NCBI RefSeq assembly: GCF_012163145.1
Contig: NZ_JAAVTX010000002.1
Coordinates: 806,001-870,000 of the forward strand
Reading direction: 5' to 3'
Length of the DNA: 64,000 nt
From: Falsiroseomonas frigidaquae
Lineage (GTDB): Bacteria > Pseudomonadota > Alphaproteobacteria > Acetobacterales > Acetobacteraceae
Notes under the pieces: model-generated
Told to the model about the DNA's origin: nothing
Databases searched by the model: none
The model's input: the letters and a program-made list of their open reading frames with translations, nothing else
Program-made: the position numbers and the translations under genes
In this document: positions 34,384 to 42,590 of the stretch, in pieces
How the letters are laid out: each line of letters opens with the position of its first letter
Numbering within the stretch: position 1 is the stretch's first letter

Positions 34384-35433
34384 TCAGCGCAGCGGCGGCG
34401 CGTATTGCAGGCCGCCATTGGTCCACAGCGCGTTCGGGCCGCGCTGCAGGCCGATCGGCGCCAGGTTGCGCTCGAAGATCTCGCCGTAATTGCCCAGGGT
34501 GCGGATGATGTTCACCATCCACGCGTTGTCGACGCTCAGCATCTGTCCCAGATCGCCGCTGCGGCCGAGCATGCGCTGCACGTCCGGCCGCGCATCGGAC
34601 TGCGCCGCCTGCTGCACATTGGCGGCCGTGATGCCCAGTTCCTCGGCACCCACCAGGCCGAAATGGATCCACTTCACCAGGTCGGCGAAGCGCTGGTCGC
34701 CGTGGCGCACTGCCGGGCCAAGCGGTTCCTTGCTGATCACGTCCGGCAGGATCATGTGCTCCGCCGGGCGCGGCTGGGCCGAGCGGGTGGAGGCCAGGCC
34801 GGAGACGTCCGTGGTATAGGCATCGCAGCGGCCGGAGACATAGGCGCCGACCACTTCCTCAAGCCGCTCGATCACCACCGGGGTGAAGCGGATGCGGTTG
34901 GCGCGCGCCCAGTCGGTCAGGTTCTGCTCGGTGGTGGTGCCGGGCTGCACGCAGATGGTCGCGCCGTTCAGGTCGCGCGCGGTGCGGACGCCGGCGGAGG
35001 TCTTCACCATGAAGCCCTGGCCGTCGTAGAAATTGATGCCGGTGAAGTCGAAGCCCAGCGAGGTGTCGCGGGACAGGGTCCAGGTCGTGTTGCGGACCAG
35101 CAGGTCCACCTCGCCGGACTGCAGCGCGGTAAAGCGGTTCTGCGCCGTGGTGGGCACGTAGCGGACCTTGCCCGGGTCGTTCCACAGCGCCACGGCGACG
35201 GCGCGGCAGTAATCCACGTCGAAGCCGCGCCAGACGCCCTGGCTGTCGGGCTGTGCGAAGCCGGCCAGGCCGGTGTTCACGCCGCAGATCAGCGTGCCGC
35301 GGGCGCGGATCGCATCCAAGGTGGCGGCGCCGGTCGCGGGCGCCTGGGCCATCGCGGGTGCGACCATCATCGCGGCGGCCCCGATGGCGGCGGCCCCCAT
35401 GGCGGCGGCCAGGGTCAGGCGAAGTGCCTTCAT
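34384..35433 (-). CDS. aapJ: General L-amino-acid ABC transporter binding protein
   Basis: A 349-residue periplasmic protein with signal MKALRLTLAAAMGAAAIGAAAMMVAPAMAQ. Family features: TLDAIRARGTLICGVNTGLAGFAQPDSQGVWRGFDVDYCRAVA at the start of the mature protein, LVRNTTWTLSRDTSLGFDFTGINFYDGQGFMV, and the end NEIFERNLAPIGLQRGPNALW-like. It binds a wide range of L-amino acids. First gene of aapJQMP, divergent from the ornithine-cyclodeaminase-family gene. Confidence 0.94.
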   Translation of the reverse strand: MKALRLTLAAAMGAAAIGAAAMMVAPAMAQAPATGAATLDAIRARGTLICGVNTGLAGFAQPDSQGVWRGFDVDYCRAVAVALWNDPGKVRYVPTTAQNRFTALQSGEVDLLVRNTTWTLSRDTSLGFDFTGINFYDGQGFMVKTSAGVRTARDLNGATICVQPGTTTEQNLTDWARANRIRFTPVVIERLEEVVGAYVSGRCDAYTTDVSGLASTRSAQPRPAEHMILPDVISKEPLGPAVRHGDQRFADLVKWIHFGLVGAEELGITAANVQQAAQSDARPDVQRMLGRSGDLGQMLSVDNAWMVNIIRTLGNYGEIFERNLAPIGLQRGPNALWTNGGLQYAPPLR

Positions 35434-35681
35434 TCCGTCAACTCCCTAAATCTCGACTACGAAGCCTCTGAGCCGTCCGGTTCTTCCGGCGGCATGCCCC
35501 CTGGGGGAACGCCCAGGATTCATGCTGCGCCAGCGCCGGGCGGGGATCAACGCGCGTTTCCGCGCGCCCTTCAGCTTCGCTAGGCGGCGCGCCTGCGCGT
35601 GTCAAACGGTCCATCTTCCGGTTAACCTGCGCCGGCGCCAAGCTGCGTCAGAGATACTGTCGGGTTGGGAGAAGGAACGCG
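35434..35681. other. Divergent promoter region aapJ / ornithine-cyclodeaminase gene
   Basis: Contains small inverted repeats cctggg/cccagg (35500-35517) and gccg-ccgg/ccgg-cggc (35472-35493) in the aapJ leader, and a G/C-rich palindromic patch around 35535-35600. No confident -35/-10 pair was picked out. Confidence 0.35.
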
Positions 35682-36590
35682 ATGCGGATCATGACGGCGG
35701 AGCAGGTTCGCGGCGCCTTGCCCTGGGCCGGGCTGGAAACAGCGCTGCATGCGATGTTCCGTGATGGCTGCCAGGCCCCCCTGCGGCACCGCCATGCACT
35801 GCCCGAAGCCGGCATGCTGCTGCTGATGCCCGCCTGGACCGCGCGGCATACCGGGGTGAAGACCGTGCATGTGCTGCCTGCCAACGGCGCCCGCGGCCTG
35901 CCGGCGGTGCAGGCCGTATACCTGCTGTCCGATGCCGAGACCGGCCAGCCGCTCGCCATGCTGGATGGCGGCGAGCTGACCGACCGCCGCACCGCCGCCG
36001 CCAGCACCCTCGCCGGCCGCTTCCTGGCGCGGCCGGACAGCCGCCGGCTGCTGGTGCTCGGCGCCGGCCGCGTGGCCGCCGCGCTGGCGGAAGCCTGGTG
36101 CGACCGCCTGCCGATCGAGCATGTGGCCATCTGGGCGCGTAAGCCGGCGCAGGCGGAGGCGCTGGCCGCGAGGCTGGCGGCGCATGGCCTGCCGGCGGTG
36201 GCCACGGCCAGTGCCGATCCCGCCGGCTTCGATATCGTCTCCGCCGCCACCCTGTCCGAGGCGCCGCTGGTGCACGGCGCGGCGGTCTCGCCCGGCACGC
36301 ATGTGGACCTGGTCGGCGCCTTCCGGCCGACGATGCGGGAAAGCGACGGCGCCCTGCTGGCCCGCGCCACCCTGGTGCTGGACACCCGTGCCGGCGGGCT
36401 GGCGGAGGCCGGCGACGTGGTGCAGGCCATCGCGGAAGGCGCGATCACCGAGGCCCAGGTGGCCGCCGACCTGTTCGACCTGTGCCGCGGCACGCATCCC
36501 GGACGCCGCGATGCCCGGGAAATCACCGTGTTCAAATCGGTCGGCTGGGCCGGCGAGGATCTGGCCGCAGCCGTGCTGGCGACTGCCTGA
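35682..36590 (+). CDS. Ornithine cyclodeaminase / mu-crystallin family protein
   Basis: A 302-residue NAD(P)-dependent enzyme. The Rossmann motif is LLVLGAGRVAAALAEAW (near 125-141), the substrate Lys is in HTGVKTVHVLPANGARGLP, and the active-site stretch VDLVGAFRPTMRESD is the usual VGAxxPxxRE. Members act as ornithine cyclodeaminases, alanine dehydrogenases or ketimine reductases; the residues seen do not decide. Location beside an amino-acid importer suits amino-acid catabolism. Complete. Confidence 0.88.
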   Translation: MRIMTAEQVRGALPWAGLETALHAMFRDGCQAPLRHRHALPEAGMLLLMPAWTARHTGVKTVHVLPANGARGLPAVQAVYLLSDAETGQPLAMLDGGELTDRRTAAASTLAGRFLARPDSRRLLVLGAGRVAAALAEAWCDRLPIEHVAIWARKPAQAEALAARLAAHGLPAVATASADPAGFDIVSAATLSEAPLVHGAAVSPGTHVDLVGAFRPTMRESDGALLARATLVLDTRAGGLAEAGDVVQAIAEGAITEAQVAADLFDLCRGTHPGRRDAREITVFKSVGWAGEDLAAAVLATA

Positions 36591-36592
36591 GT

Positions 36593-36835
36593 TCAGCCCC
36601 GCTTGGGACGGGCGGGCGAGACATCGATGGGGCCGCCGCGCAGCTGCGCCTGCTCCATCGTCTCCCCCGGCTGGGTCGCGCCGGGCTGGATCGGGTTGTC
36701 CACGGTGCCGGCGGCATCGTTCTCGCCGGCATCCTCGCCGCTCTCGCCTTCCCGCACGCGCTCACCACCCGGCAGGGTCGGGCGCAGCGCGTCCTCCGCG
36801 CCTTTTGCTTCGTCCAAACGGTCCTTGTCGTCCAT
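36593..36835 (-). CDS. Small acidic hydrophilic protein, unknown
   Basis: An 80-residue protein, MDDKDRLDEAKGAEDALRPT..., rich in Asp, Glu, Gly, Pro and Gln with no hydrophobic stretch, so probably disordered. No family recognised. The C-terminal PGATQPGETMEQAQLRGGPIDVSPARPKRG is typical of short hypothetical proteins in this bacterial group. It ends 2 bp from the end of the convergent cyclodeaminase-family gene. Confidence 0.5.
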   Translation of the reverse strand: MDDKDRLDEAKGAEDALRPTLPGGERVREGESGEDAGENDAAGTVDNPIQPGATQPGETMEQAQLRGGPIDVSPARPKRG

Positions 36836-36953
36836 ACCAGCGGCTCCTCACTACGGAGGGCCAGGAACGTCCGAGGCCGGTGGCCGGTTGCCCGCCGATG
36901 CAACCCGCGCCCGATCCAGGCTTTTCTGACTCCGAACAGATTGGAGCGGATGC

Positions 36954-38543
36954 ATGAGTTCATGGTGGCAGGGCGCGGTGATCTACCAGATCTACCCGAG
37001 GTCGTTCCGCGACGCGGATGGCGACGGCGTGGGCGATCTGCGCGGCCTGCTGGCGGGGATCGACCACATCGCCAGCCTCGGCGTGGACGCGATCTGGCTC
37101 TCGCCCATCTATGTCTCGCCGCAGGCCGATTTTGGCTACGACATCGCCGACCACTGCGCCATCGACCCGGCCTATGGCACCCAGGCGGATTTCGATGCGC
37201 TGGTCGAGGCTGCCCATGCCCGCGGGCTGAAGGTGATGCTGGACCTGGTGGTCGGCCATACCAGCGTGCAGCACCCCTGGTTCATCGAAAGCCGCGCCCG
37301 CCGTACCGGGCCGCTTGCGGATCGCTACATCTGGGCCGATCCGCGGCCGGACGGCACGCCGCCGAACAACTGGCTCTCGGTCTTCGGCGGCCCGGCCTGG
37401 CGCTGGGAGACGCGGCGCCGGCAATACTACCTGCACCATTTCCTGGCCGACCAGCCGGCGCTGAACCTGGCGGAGCCCGCCACGCGCGACGCGGTGGCGG
37501 AGATCATGCGCTTCTGGATGTCGCGCGGCGTGGACGGCTTCCGGATCGACGCGCTGGACTTCATGCATCGCGACCCGCAGCTGCGGGACAATCCCGCCGC
37601 GCCGCCGAAGCCGGAAATCCCGTCAAAACTGTTCGGCATGCAGCTGCACCAGTTCGACATGATGGGGCCGGAGACGCCCACCATCCTGCGGCATTTCCGC
37701 GCCACGGCGGATGCCTTCCCGGACCGCGCGCTGCTGGGCGAGCTGTCCTCCCAGCCCGGCGCGCATGCCCGCGTGGCGCGGTCCACCGGGCCGGGGCTGC
37801 TGCACATGGCCTATACGCTGGCCCCGCTGCGCGGCGTCTTCGATCACCCGATCGCCACCGCTTTGGTGCAGGCGGCCGCGAACCCGGATGGCTGGGCCTG
37901 CTGGTGCTTCAGCAACCATGACGTGGTCCGCACCGCCACCCGCTGGGCGCCCGGCCAGGTGCCGGATGCGCGCGTCACCCGCCTGCTGCTGGCGCTGCTG
38001 CTGACCCTGCGCGGCAGCATCTGCCTATACCAGGGGGAGGAGCTGGGCCTGCCCGAGGCGGAATTGCCCTTCGAGGCGCTGCGCGACCCCTTCGGCATCG
38101 CCTTCTGGCCGGATTTCGCCGGCCGCGACGGGTCCCGCACCCCAATGCCCTGGCGCCGGGACGCCGCGCATGCCGGCTTCACGACCGGCACGCCCTGGCT
38201 GCCGGTGCCCGACGCGCATCTGCCGCTGGCGATCGACGTGCAGGAGGCCGATCCCGAAAGCCCGCTGCACTTCACCCGCGCCCTGCTGAAGCTGCGCCAC
38301 GGCCACCCGGCGATGATCACCGGCGACCTGGTGCCGCTGGATTTGCCGGCGCCGCTGCTCGGCTACGACCGGGTGGATACGGCAAGCGGTGCCCGGCTGC
38401 GCTGCCTGTTCAACCTCTCCGGCCAGGCCGCGCCGGTGCCGCCCGCCCTGCTGCAAGGGGCGCATCCGCTGGCCGATGCGATCCTGCCGGATCCGCAGGG
38501 CACGCTGCCGCCCTGGGGCGTGGCGCTGGCGCGGATGCCGTAG
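36954..38543 (+). CDS. GH13 alpha-glucosidase / oligo-1,6-glucosidase type
   Basis: A 529-residue cytoplasmic glycoside hydrolase family 13 enzyme. It opens WWQGAVIYQIYPRSFRDADGDGVGDL. The catalytic triad is placed by GFRIDALDF (Asp nucleophile, near 195), LLGELS (Glu acid/base, near 264) and FSNHDVVR (Asp, near 323). Region I reads DLVVGHTSVQHPWF, as in alphaproteobacterial AglA-type alpha-glucosidases rather than the usual NH. It would hydrolyse alpha-linked oligosaccharides such as sucrose isomers or maltose. No sugar transporter adjoins it. A compact C-terminal beta domain completes it. Confidence 0.9.
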   Translation: MSSWWQGAVIYQIYPRSFRDADGDGVGDLRGLLAGIDHIASLGVDAIWLSPIYVSPQADFGYDIADHCAIDPAYGTQADFDALVEAAHARGLKVMLDLVVGHTSVQHPWFIESRARRTGPLADRYIWADPRPDGTPPNNWLSVFGGPAWRWETRRRQYYLHHFLADQPALNLAEPATRDAVAEIMRFWMSRGVDGFRIDALDFMHRDPQLRDNPAAPPKPEIPSKLFGMQLHQFDMMGPETPTILRHFRATADAFPDRALLGELSSQPGAHARVARSTGPGLLHMAYTLAPLRGVFDHPIATALVQAAANPDGWACWCFSNHDVVRTATRWAPGQVPDARVTRLLLALLLTLRGSICLYQGEELGLPEAELPFEALRDPFGIAFWPDFAGRDGSRTPMPWRRDAAHAGFTTGTPWLPVPDAHLPLAIDVQEADPESPLHFTRALLKLRHGHPAMITGDLVPLDLPAPLLGYDRVDTASGARLRCLFNLSGQAAPVPPALLQGAHPLADAILPDPQGTLPPWGVALARMP

Positions 38544-38617
38544 GCGGGGGGCACCCTGGACGGGCGGCCCGCATCGCGCTTCAAGCTTCGCCATCGAAGC
38601 ACGGAGCCGCCCCGAGA

Positions 38618-39325
38618 ATGACCCCCGCACAGCGCGACGCCCTGATGGGCGTGACCACCGCCACCCTGACCACGGTCCTGCTGAAGAAGGGCGTGCGCTT
38701 CTGCTACATCGCCGGCAGCCGTCCGCTGGAGCCGGGCCCGACCAAGCGCATCGTCGGCCCCGCCTTCACGCTCCGCTTCACGCCGACGCGCGAGGATCTG
38801 GCCACCGTCGATAGCTGGGCCTCCCCCACCTCCACCCGCGCGGCGATCGAGGCGATGCCGGAAGGCGCCGTCGCGGTGGCGGATGCCATGGGCAGCACCG
38901 CCGCCGGCATCTTCGGCGACATCCTGTGCGCCCGCATGGCCAAGAAGGGCGTCGCCGGGCTGGTGACGGATGGCATGGTGCGCGACGGCGCCGGCGTGAT
39001 CGGCACCGGCCTGCCGGTGTTCTGCCAGGGCTATGTGGCGCCGGCCTCCGTCGCCGCGCTGAACTTCGTCGGCTGGCAGGAAACCATCGGCTGCGGCGGC
39101 GTCACCGTGGTGCCGGGCGATATTGTGGTGGCCGACCAGGACGGCGCCGTGGTGATTCCGGCCGCGCTGCTCGATGCCGTGGTGGACGCCGCGGTGGAGC
39201 AGGAACGGCTGGAGGCCTGGATCATGGTCGAGGTCGGCAAGGGCGTCGCCCTGCCCGGCCTGTACCCGGCGAACGCCGAGACCAAGGCCCGCTACGAGGC
39301 CGACAAGGCCGCCGGCCGGGCGTGA
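38618..39325 (+). CDS. RraA-family protein
   Basis: A 235-residue protein of the RraA / HMG aldolase-like fold. Family blocks: GPAFTLRFTPTREDL, GDILCARMAKKGVAGLVTDGMVRDGAGV (metal and active-site loop with the GxxxxxxG...DGxxRD signature), and VVPGDIVVADQDGAVVIPAALL. It is often annotated as a ribonuclease activity regulator, but non-enteric members are frequently 4-carboxy-4-hydroxy-2-oxoadipate-type aldolases or of unknown role. The conserved TDGMVRD supports a divalent-metal-binding enzyme. It follows the GH13 gene by 74 bp. Confidence 0.88.
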   Translation: MTPAQRDALMGVTTATLTTVLLKKGVRFCYIAGSRPLEPGPTKRIVGPAFTLRFTPTREDLATVDSWASPTSTRAAIEAMPEGAVAVADAMGSTAAGIFGDILCARMAKKGVAGLVTDGMVRDGAGVIGTGLPVFCQGYVAPASVAALNFVGWQETIGCGGVTVVPGDIVVADQDGAVVIPAALLDAVVDAAVEQERLEAWIMVEVGKGVALPGLYPANAETKARYEADKAAGRA

Positions 39326-39340
39326 CCGCCAGGGCGCGCG

Positions 39341-40249
39341 TCACGGCGCGCGCCCCTCCTCCGCCACCACCTGATCCAGCACCGCCACGAAATCCTGTTC
39401 CAGCCGGGATGGCGCGCGGTGCCGTGGCCGCAGCAGGCTGACGGCGAGCCGCGTGCGCGGCAGCAGCCGGCGCACCGGCAAGCCCTGCGAACGCGCCTCC
39501 TGCAACCCCACCCCATCCAGCACCGCCACCCCGGCCCCCTCCCGCACCAGGGCGCAGGCGATGGCGGATTGGGAGACCTCCATCGCGATCCGCCCGCTGC
39601 GCCCGGCCTCTGCCAGCGCACGGTGCAGCACGGCACCCACCGGCTGCTGCGGGCCCAGCGAGATCAGCGGCTGGTCCAGGATATCCGCCAGGTGCAGCGC
39701 CCGCTTCGCCGCCAGCGCGTGCCCGGGCGGCAGGGCGCAGCCGATCTCGGAGGTGAACAGGCTGCGCGCCTCCGTCCGCCCATCCACCGTGGTGCCGAGG
39801 ATCAGCGCCAGATCGGCGCGGTGGTCCGCCACCAGGTTCACCGCCTCGATCGCCGTCACCGCCCGCAGCGCCAGCGCCACCTCGGGCCGGCTACGACGGA
39901 AGCGGGCGATGGCGCGCGGCAGCAGCGTGGTGGTCAGCGCCGGCACCGCGACCAGCGTCAGCAGGCCGGAACGTCCGCCGCGCAGATCCTCCGCCAGCCG
40001 GCCGAGGTCATCCAGCGCGGTGAAGGCGCCGACCAGCTCCGGCAGCAGCGCATGCGCCTCCGCCGTCGGCACCAGGCGCTTCCGCTGGCGCACGAACAGC
40101 GCGAAGCCCAGCCGTTCCTCCGCCTGCTGCAGCATCTTGCTGGCGCTGGGCTGGGACATGCCGAGCGATGCGGCGGCCGCGGTGACGCCGCCCTGCTCCA
40201 TCACGGCGCGGAACACCTGCAGCTCGCGCAGATTGAGGTTCATAGCCAT
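39341..40249 (-). CDS. LysR-type transcriptional regulator
   Basis: A 302-residue regulator. An N-terminal winged HTH (NLRELQVFRAVMEQGGVTAAAASLGMSQPSASKMLQQAEERLG, about 5-47) is followed by a two-lobe effector domain (about 90-300). It is divergent from the enolase-superfamily gene at 40349 and probably controls it together with the following Bug gene. The TGTCA-N15-TGACA inverted repeat between them is the likely operator. A second ATG at 40243 is two codons in. Effector unknown. Confidence 0.92.
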   Translation of the reverse strand: MAMNLNLRELQVFRAVMEQGGVTAAAASLGMSQPSASKMLQQAEERLGFALFVRQRKRLVPTAEAHALLPELVGAFTALDDLGRLAEDLRGGRSGLLTLVAVPALTTTLLPRAIARFRRSRPEVALALRAVTAIEAVNLVADHRADLALILGTTVDGRTEARSLFTSEIGCALPPGHALAAKRALHLADILDQPLISLGPQQPVGAVLHRALAEAGRSGRIAMEVSQSAIACALVREGAGVAVLDGVGLQEARSQGLPVRRLLPRTRLAVSLLRPRHRAPSRLEQDFVAVLDQVVAEEGRAP

Positions 40250-40259
40250 CCGGCCATGA

Positions 40260-40284
40260 TGTCAGCATGGTTCGCTATTTGACA
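40260..40284. promoter_or_regulatory. Inverted repeat in the LysR divergent promoter
   Basis: TGTCA (40260-40264) and TGACA (40280-40284) form a perfect inverted repeat with a 15-bp spacer, within 100 bp of both divergent starts. The spacing is a little longer than the T-N11-A core of LysR sites but fits the two-half-site arrangement. The right half lies in a TTGACA that could serve as -35 for the rightward genes. Confidence 0.4.
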
Positions 40285-40348
40285 GCATGACCCGCCGCGC
40301 CGCAGCCTGCCCGCCAGGCACACAGCGAAAAAGGCGCCGGGGAAACGC

Positions 40349-41497
40349 ATGAAGATCGCCAGCATCCAGGGCTTCCACGCCGGCTTCAGCCCGACACCGG
40401 CACTCGGCAACGCCTCCACCTTCATCCGCCGCCGCGACTTCCTGCTGGTCCGCGTGGTGACGGAATCCGGCGTTGTCGGCTGGGGCGAGGTCTTTGCCTC
40501 CCCATTCGCCGCCGCGGCGCTGATCAAGACGAAGCTGGCGCCGCTGCTGCTGGGCCAACCGGTGCGCGACTATGGGCGCCTGTACCACGCGATGCTCGGC
40601 ACGCTGGGCTATGACCGGCGCGGCCCGGCGATGATGGCGGCCTCCGCGATCGACATGGCGCTGCATGATGCGGCGGCGCGTTGCCAGGGCATCAGCGTGG
40701 CGGCGATGCTGGGCGGGGCGCTGCGCGACCGCGCGCTGGCCTATGCCAGCGGCCCCTTCATCGCCGAGGGTGGCTCCCCCTACGGCGCCTATCCCGAACA
40801 GGTGGACGCCCTGCTGCGCCGCGGCTTCCGCGCCATCAAGCCCCGCGCCGGTTTCGACCCGCGCGCCGATGGCGTGATGACCAAGGCGCTGCGCCGGCAG
40901 GTGGGGGAGGATGTCGCGCTGATGGTCGACATCAACCAGGGCTACGGCGTCGGCTCCGCCATCGAATCCGCGCGGCGGATGGAGGAAGCCGGGCTGCTCT
41001 GGATCGAGGAGCCGCTGCAGCCCGAGGACATCCCCGGCTACCAGACCGTCGCCCGCTCCGTGCCCTGCGCCATCGCGGGGGGCGAGGCGCTGGCCAGCCT
41101 CGCCGCCTTCCGCGATTTCCTCGCCGCCCGCACCTTCTCCGTGTTGCAGCCGGACCTGACGGTGTGTGGCGGTTTTACGGGATTTCGCCGCGTCGCGGCC
41201 CTGGCGGACGCCTACGACCTGCCGGTGATGCCGCATGTCTTCGGCACGCTGGTCAATTTCCACGCCGCCTTGCAGATGGCGGCGCTGCTGCCGGCGCGCC
41301 GCGGCGGCGGGCCGGCGCCCTACCCCTTCATCGAATACGACGCGACGCCCAATCCGCTGCTGACGGTGCTCGGCACGCCGGAGCTGGATTCGGCCGGCAT
41401 GGTGGCGCTGCCGGAGGGGCCGGGCATCGGGCTGGAGCTGGACCCGGAACGTCTGGCGCCCTGGCTGACCGAGAGCTGGACCCTGGGCCGCGAATAG
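40349..41497 (+). CDS. Mandelate racemase / muconate-lactonizing enzyme family protein
   Basis: A 382-residue enolase-superfamily enzyme. Metal ligands are in LMVDINQGYG (Asp), WIEEPLQPED (Glu) and IAGGEALAS (Glu). A base Lys is suggested by AIKPRAG, and the His of the MR-type Asp/His dyad by MPHVFGTLVN with QPDLTVCGG ahead of it. These point to a racemase or acid-sugar dehydratase acting on a hydroxy acid. It is followed by a Bug-type binding protein, suggesting uptake and catabolism of the same acid, with LysR control from 39341-40249. Confidence 0.9.
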   Translation: MKIASIQGFHAGFSPTPALGNASTFIRRRDFLLVRVVTESGVVGWGEVFASPFAAAALIKTKLAPLLLGQPVRDYGRLYHAMLGTLGYDRRGPAMMAASAIDMALHDAAARCQGISVAAMLGGALRDRALAYASGPFIAEGGSPYGAYPEQVDALLRRGFRAIKPRAGFDPRADGVMTKALRRQVGEDVALMVDINQGYGVGSAIESARRMEEAGLLWIEEPLQPEDIPGYQTVARSVPCAIAGGEALASLAAFRDFLAARTFSVLQPDLTVCGGFTGFRRVAALADAYDLPVMPHVFGTLVNFHAALQMAALLPARRGGGPAPYPFIEYDATPNPLLTVLGTPELDSAGMVALPEGPGIGLELDPERLAPWLTESWTLGRE

Positions 41498-41526
41498 AAA
41501 CAAGAAGAACGGGAAGGAAGCAGCCG

Positions 41527-42504
41527 ATGACCATCACGCTTCGCCGCCGCAGCCTGCTGGGTGCGGCCCTCGCCACCGGGCTGGCCGCGCCCGCCTTGGC
41601 CCAGACCTATCCCAGCCGCCCGGTGCGGCTGGTGGTGCCCTATCCGCCCGGCGGCGCCACGGACATCACCGCGCGGCTGCTGGCGCAGGAATTGTCGCAG
41701 TCGCTCGGCCAGTCCTTCGCGGTGGAGAATCGCGGCGGCGGCGCCAGCGTCACCGGCACCCAGGCGATCGCCACGGCGCCGACGGATGGGCACACGCTGG
41801 GGGTCATCGACACCGCCTTCGTGGTCAATCCCGGCCTGCTCGGCAGCCGGCTGCCCTATGACACCAGGCGGGATTTCAGCTTCGTCTCGGTCCTGGTGCG
41901 GTCGCCGCTGGTGCTGGTGGTGCCGGCCTCCGCCCCCTGGCAGGATCTCGCGGCGCTGGTGCGCGATGCCAAGGCGAAGCCGAACGAGCTGACCTTCGGC
42001 TCCGCCGGCAACGGCACGGCGGTGCATATGGCGGGCGAGCAGTTCCGCCTGGCGGCCGACTTCACCTTCCTGCATGTGCCCTATCGCGGCGGCGGGCCGA
42101 TGATCACGGACCTCATCGCCGGTCGCGTCCACATGGCCTTCGGCACCATCCCGGCCATGGCGGAACATGTCCGCGCCGGCCGGCTGCGGGCACTGGCGAT
42201 CACCGGCAGCACGCGGACCAGCCTGCTGCCGGAGGTGCCGAGCATGGCGGAAGCGGGTTTCCGGGCGGTGGATGCGGCGCTGCTGAACGCACTGGTCGGC
42301 CCGGCGGGGCTGCCGGAGGCCGTGGTGGCGCGGCTGGCGGAGGCATCGCAGCGCGCCGTCACCAGCGCGGCGATGCGGGCAAGGCTGACCCAGCTCGGCT
42401 TCGAGCCCGTGGGCGGTACGGCGGCGGAGGCGTCAGCGCAGCTGCTGGCGCAGATCACCCAGTGGGAGCGGGTGATCAAGGACGGCGACATCAAGGTGGA
42501 TTGA
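41527..42504 (+). CDS. Bug-family (TctC-like) solute-binding protein
   Basis: A 325-residue periplasmic protein of the tripartite tricarboxylate transporter family. The signal is MTITLRRRSLLGAALATGLAAPALAQ with an RRRSLLG Tat-like motif. The Bug signature is YPSRPVRLVVPYPPGGATDI and FAVENRGGGASVTGTQAIA. It is downstream of the enolase-superfamily gene by 29 bp, so the same transcript. No TctA or TctB permease is here; Bug proteins are commonly orphan and may act as sensors. Ligand unknown, probably a carboxylate. Confidence 0.92.
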   Translation: MTITLRRRSLLGAALATGLAAPALAQTYPSRPVRLVVPYPPGGATDITARLLAQELSQSLGQSFAVENRGGGASVTGTQAIATAPTDGHTLGVIDTAFVVNPGLLGSRLPYDTRRDFSFVSVLVRSPLVLVVPASAPWQDLAALVRDAKAKPNELTFGSAGNGTAVHMAGEQFRLAADFTFLHVPYRGGGPMITDLIAGRVHMAFGTIPAMAEHVRAGRLRALAITGSTRTSLLPEVPSMAEAGFRAVDAALLNALVGPAGLPEAVVARLAEASQRAVTSAAMRARLTQLGFEPVGGTAAEASAQLLAQITQWERVIKDGDIKVD

Positions 42505-42557
42505 GGCGAGCCTGGCAGCTTTCTTCGGCGGTCGTGGGCGCCGGAGCCCCCACCCAA

Positions 42558-42581
42558 CCTCCCCCGCAAACGCGGGGGAGG
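42558..42581. terminator. Bidirectional terminator-like hairpin
   Basis: cctcccccgc (42558-42567) pairs with gcgggggagg (42572-42581) around aaac, lying between the convergent Bug and oxidoreductase genes. ggctttcgg follows on the plus strand. The c-run/g-run form with an AAAC loop is a common intergenic element in this bacterial group. Confidence 0.65.
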
Positions 42582-42590
42582 GCTTTCGGG

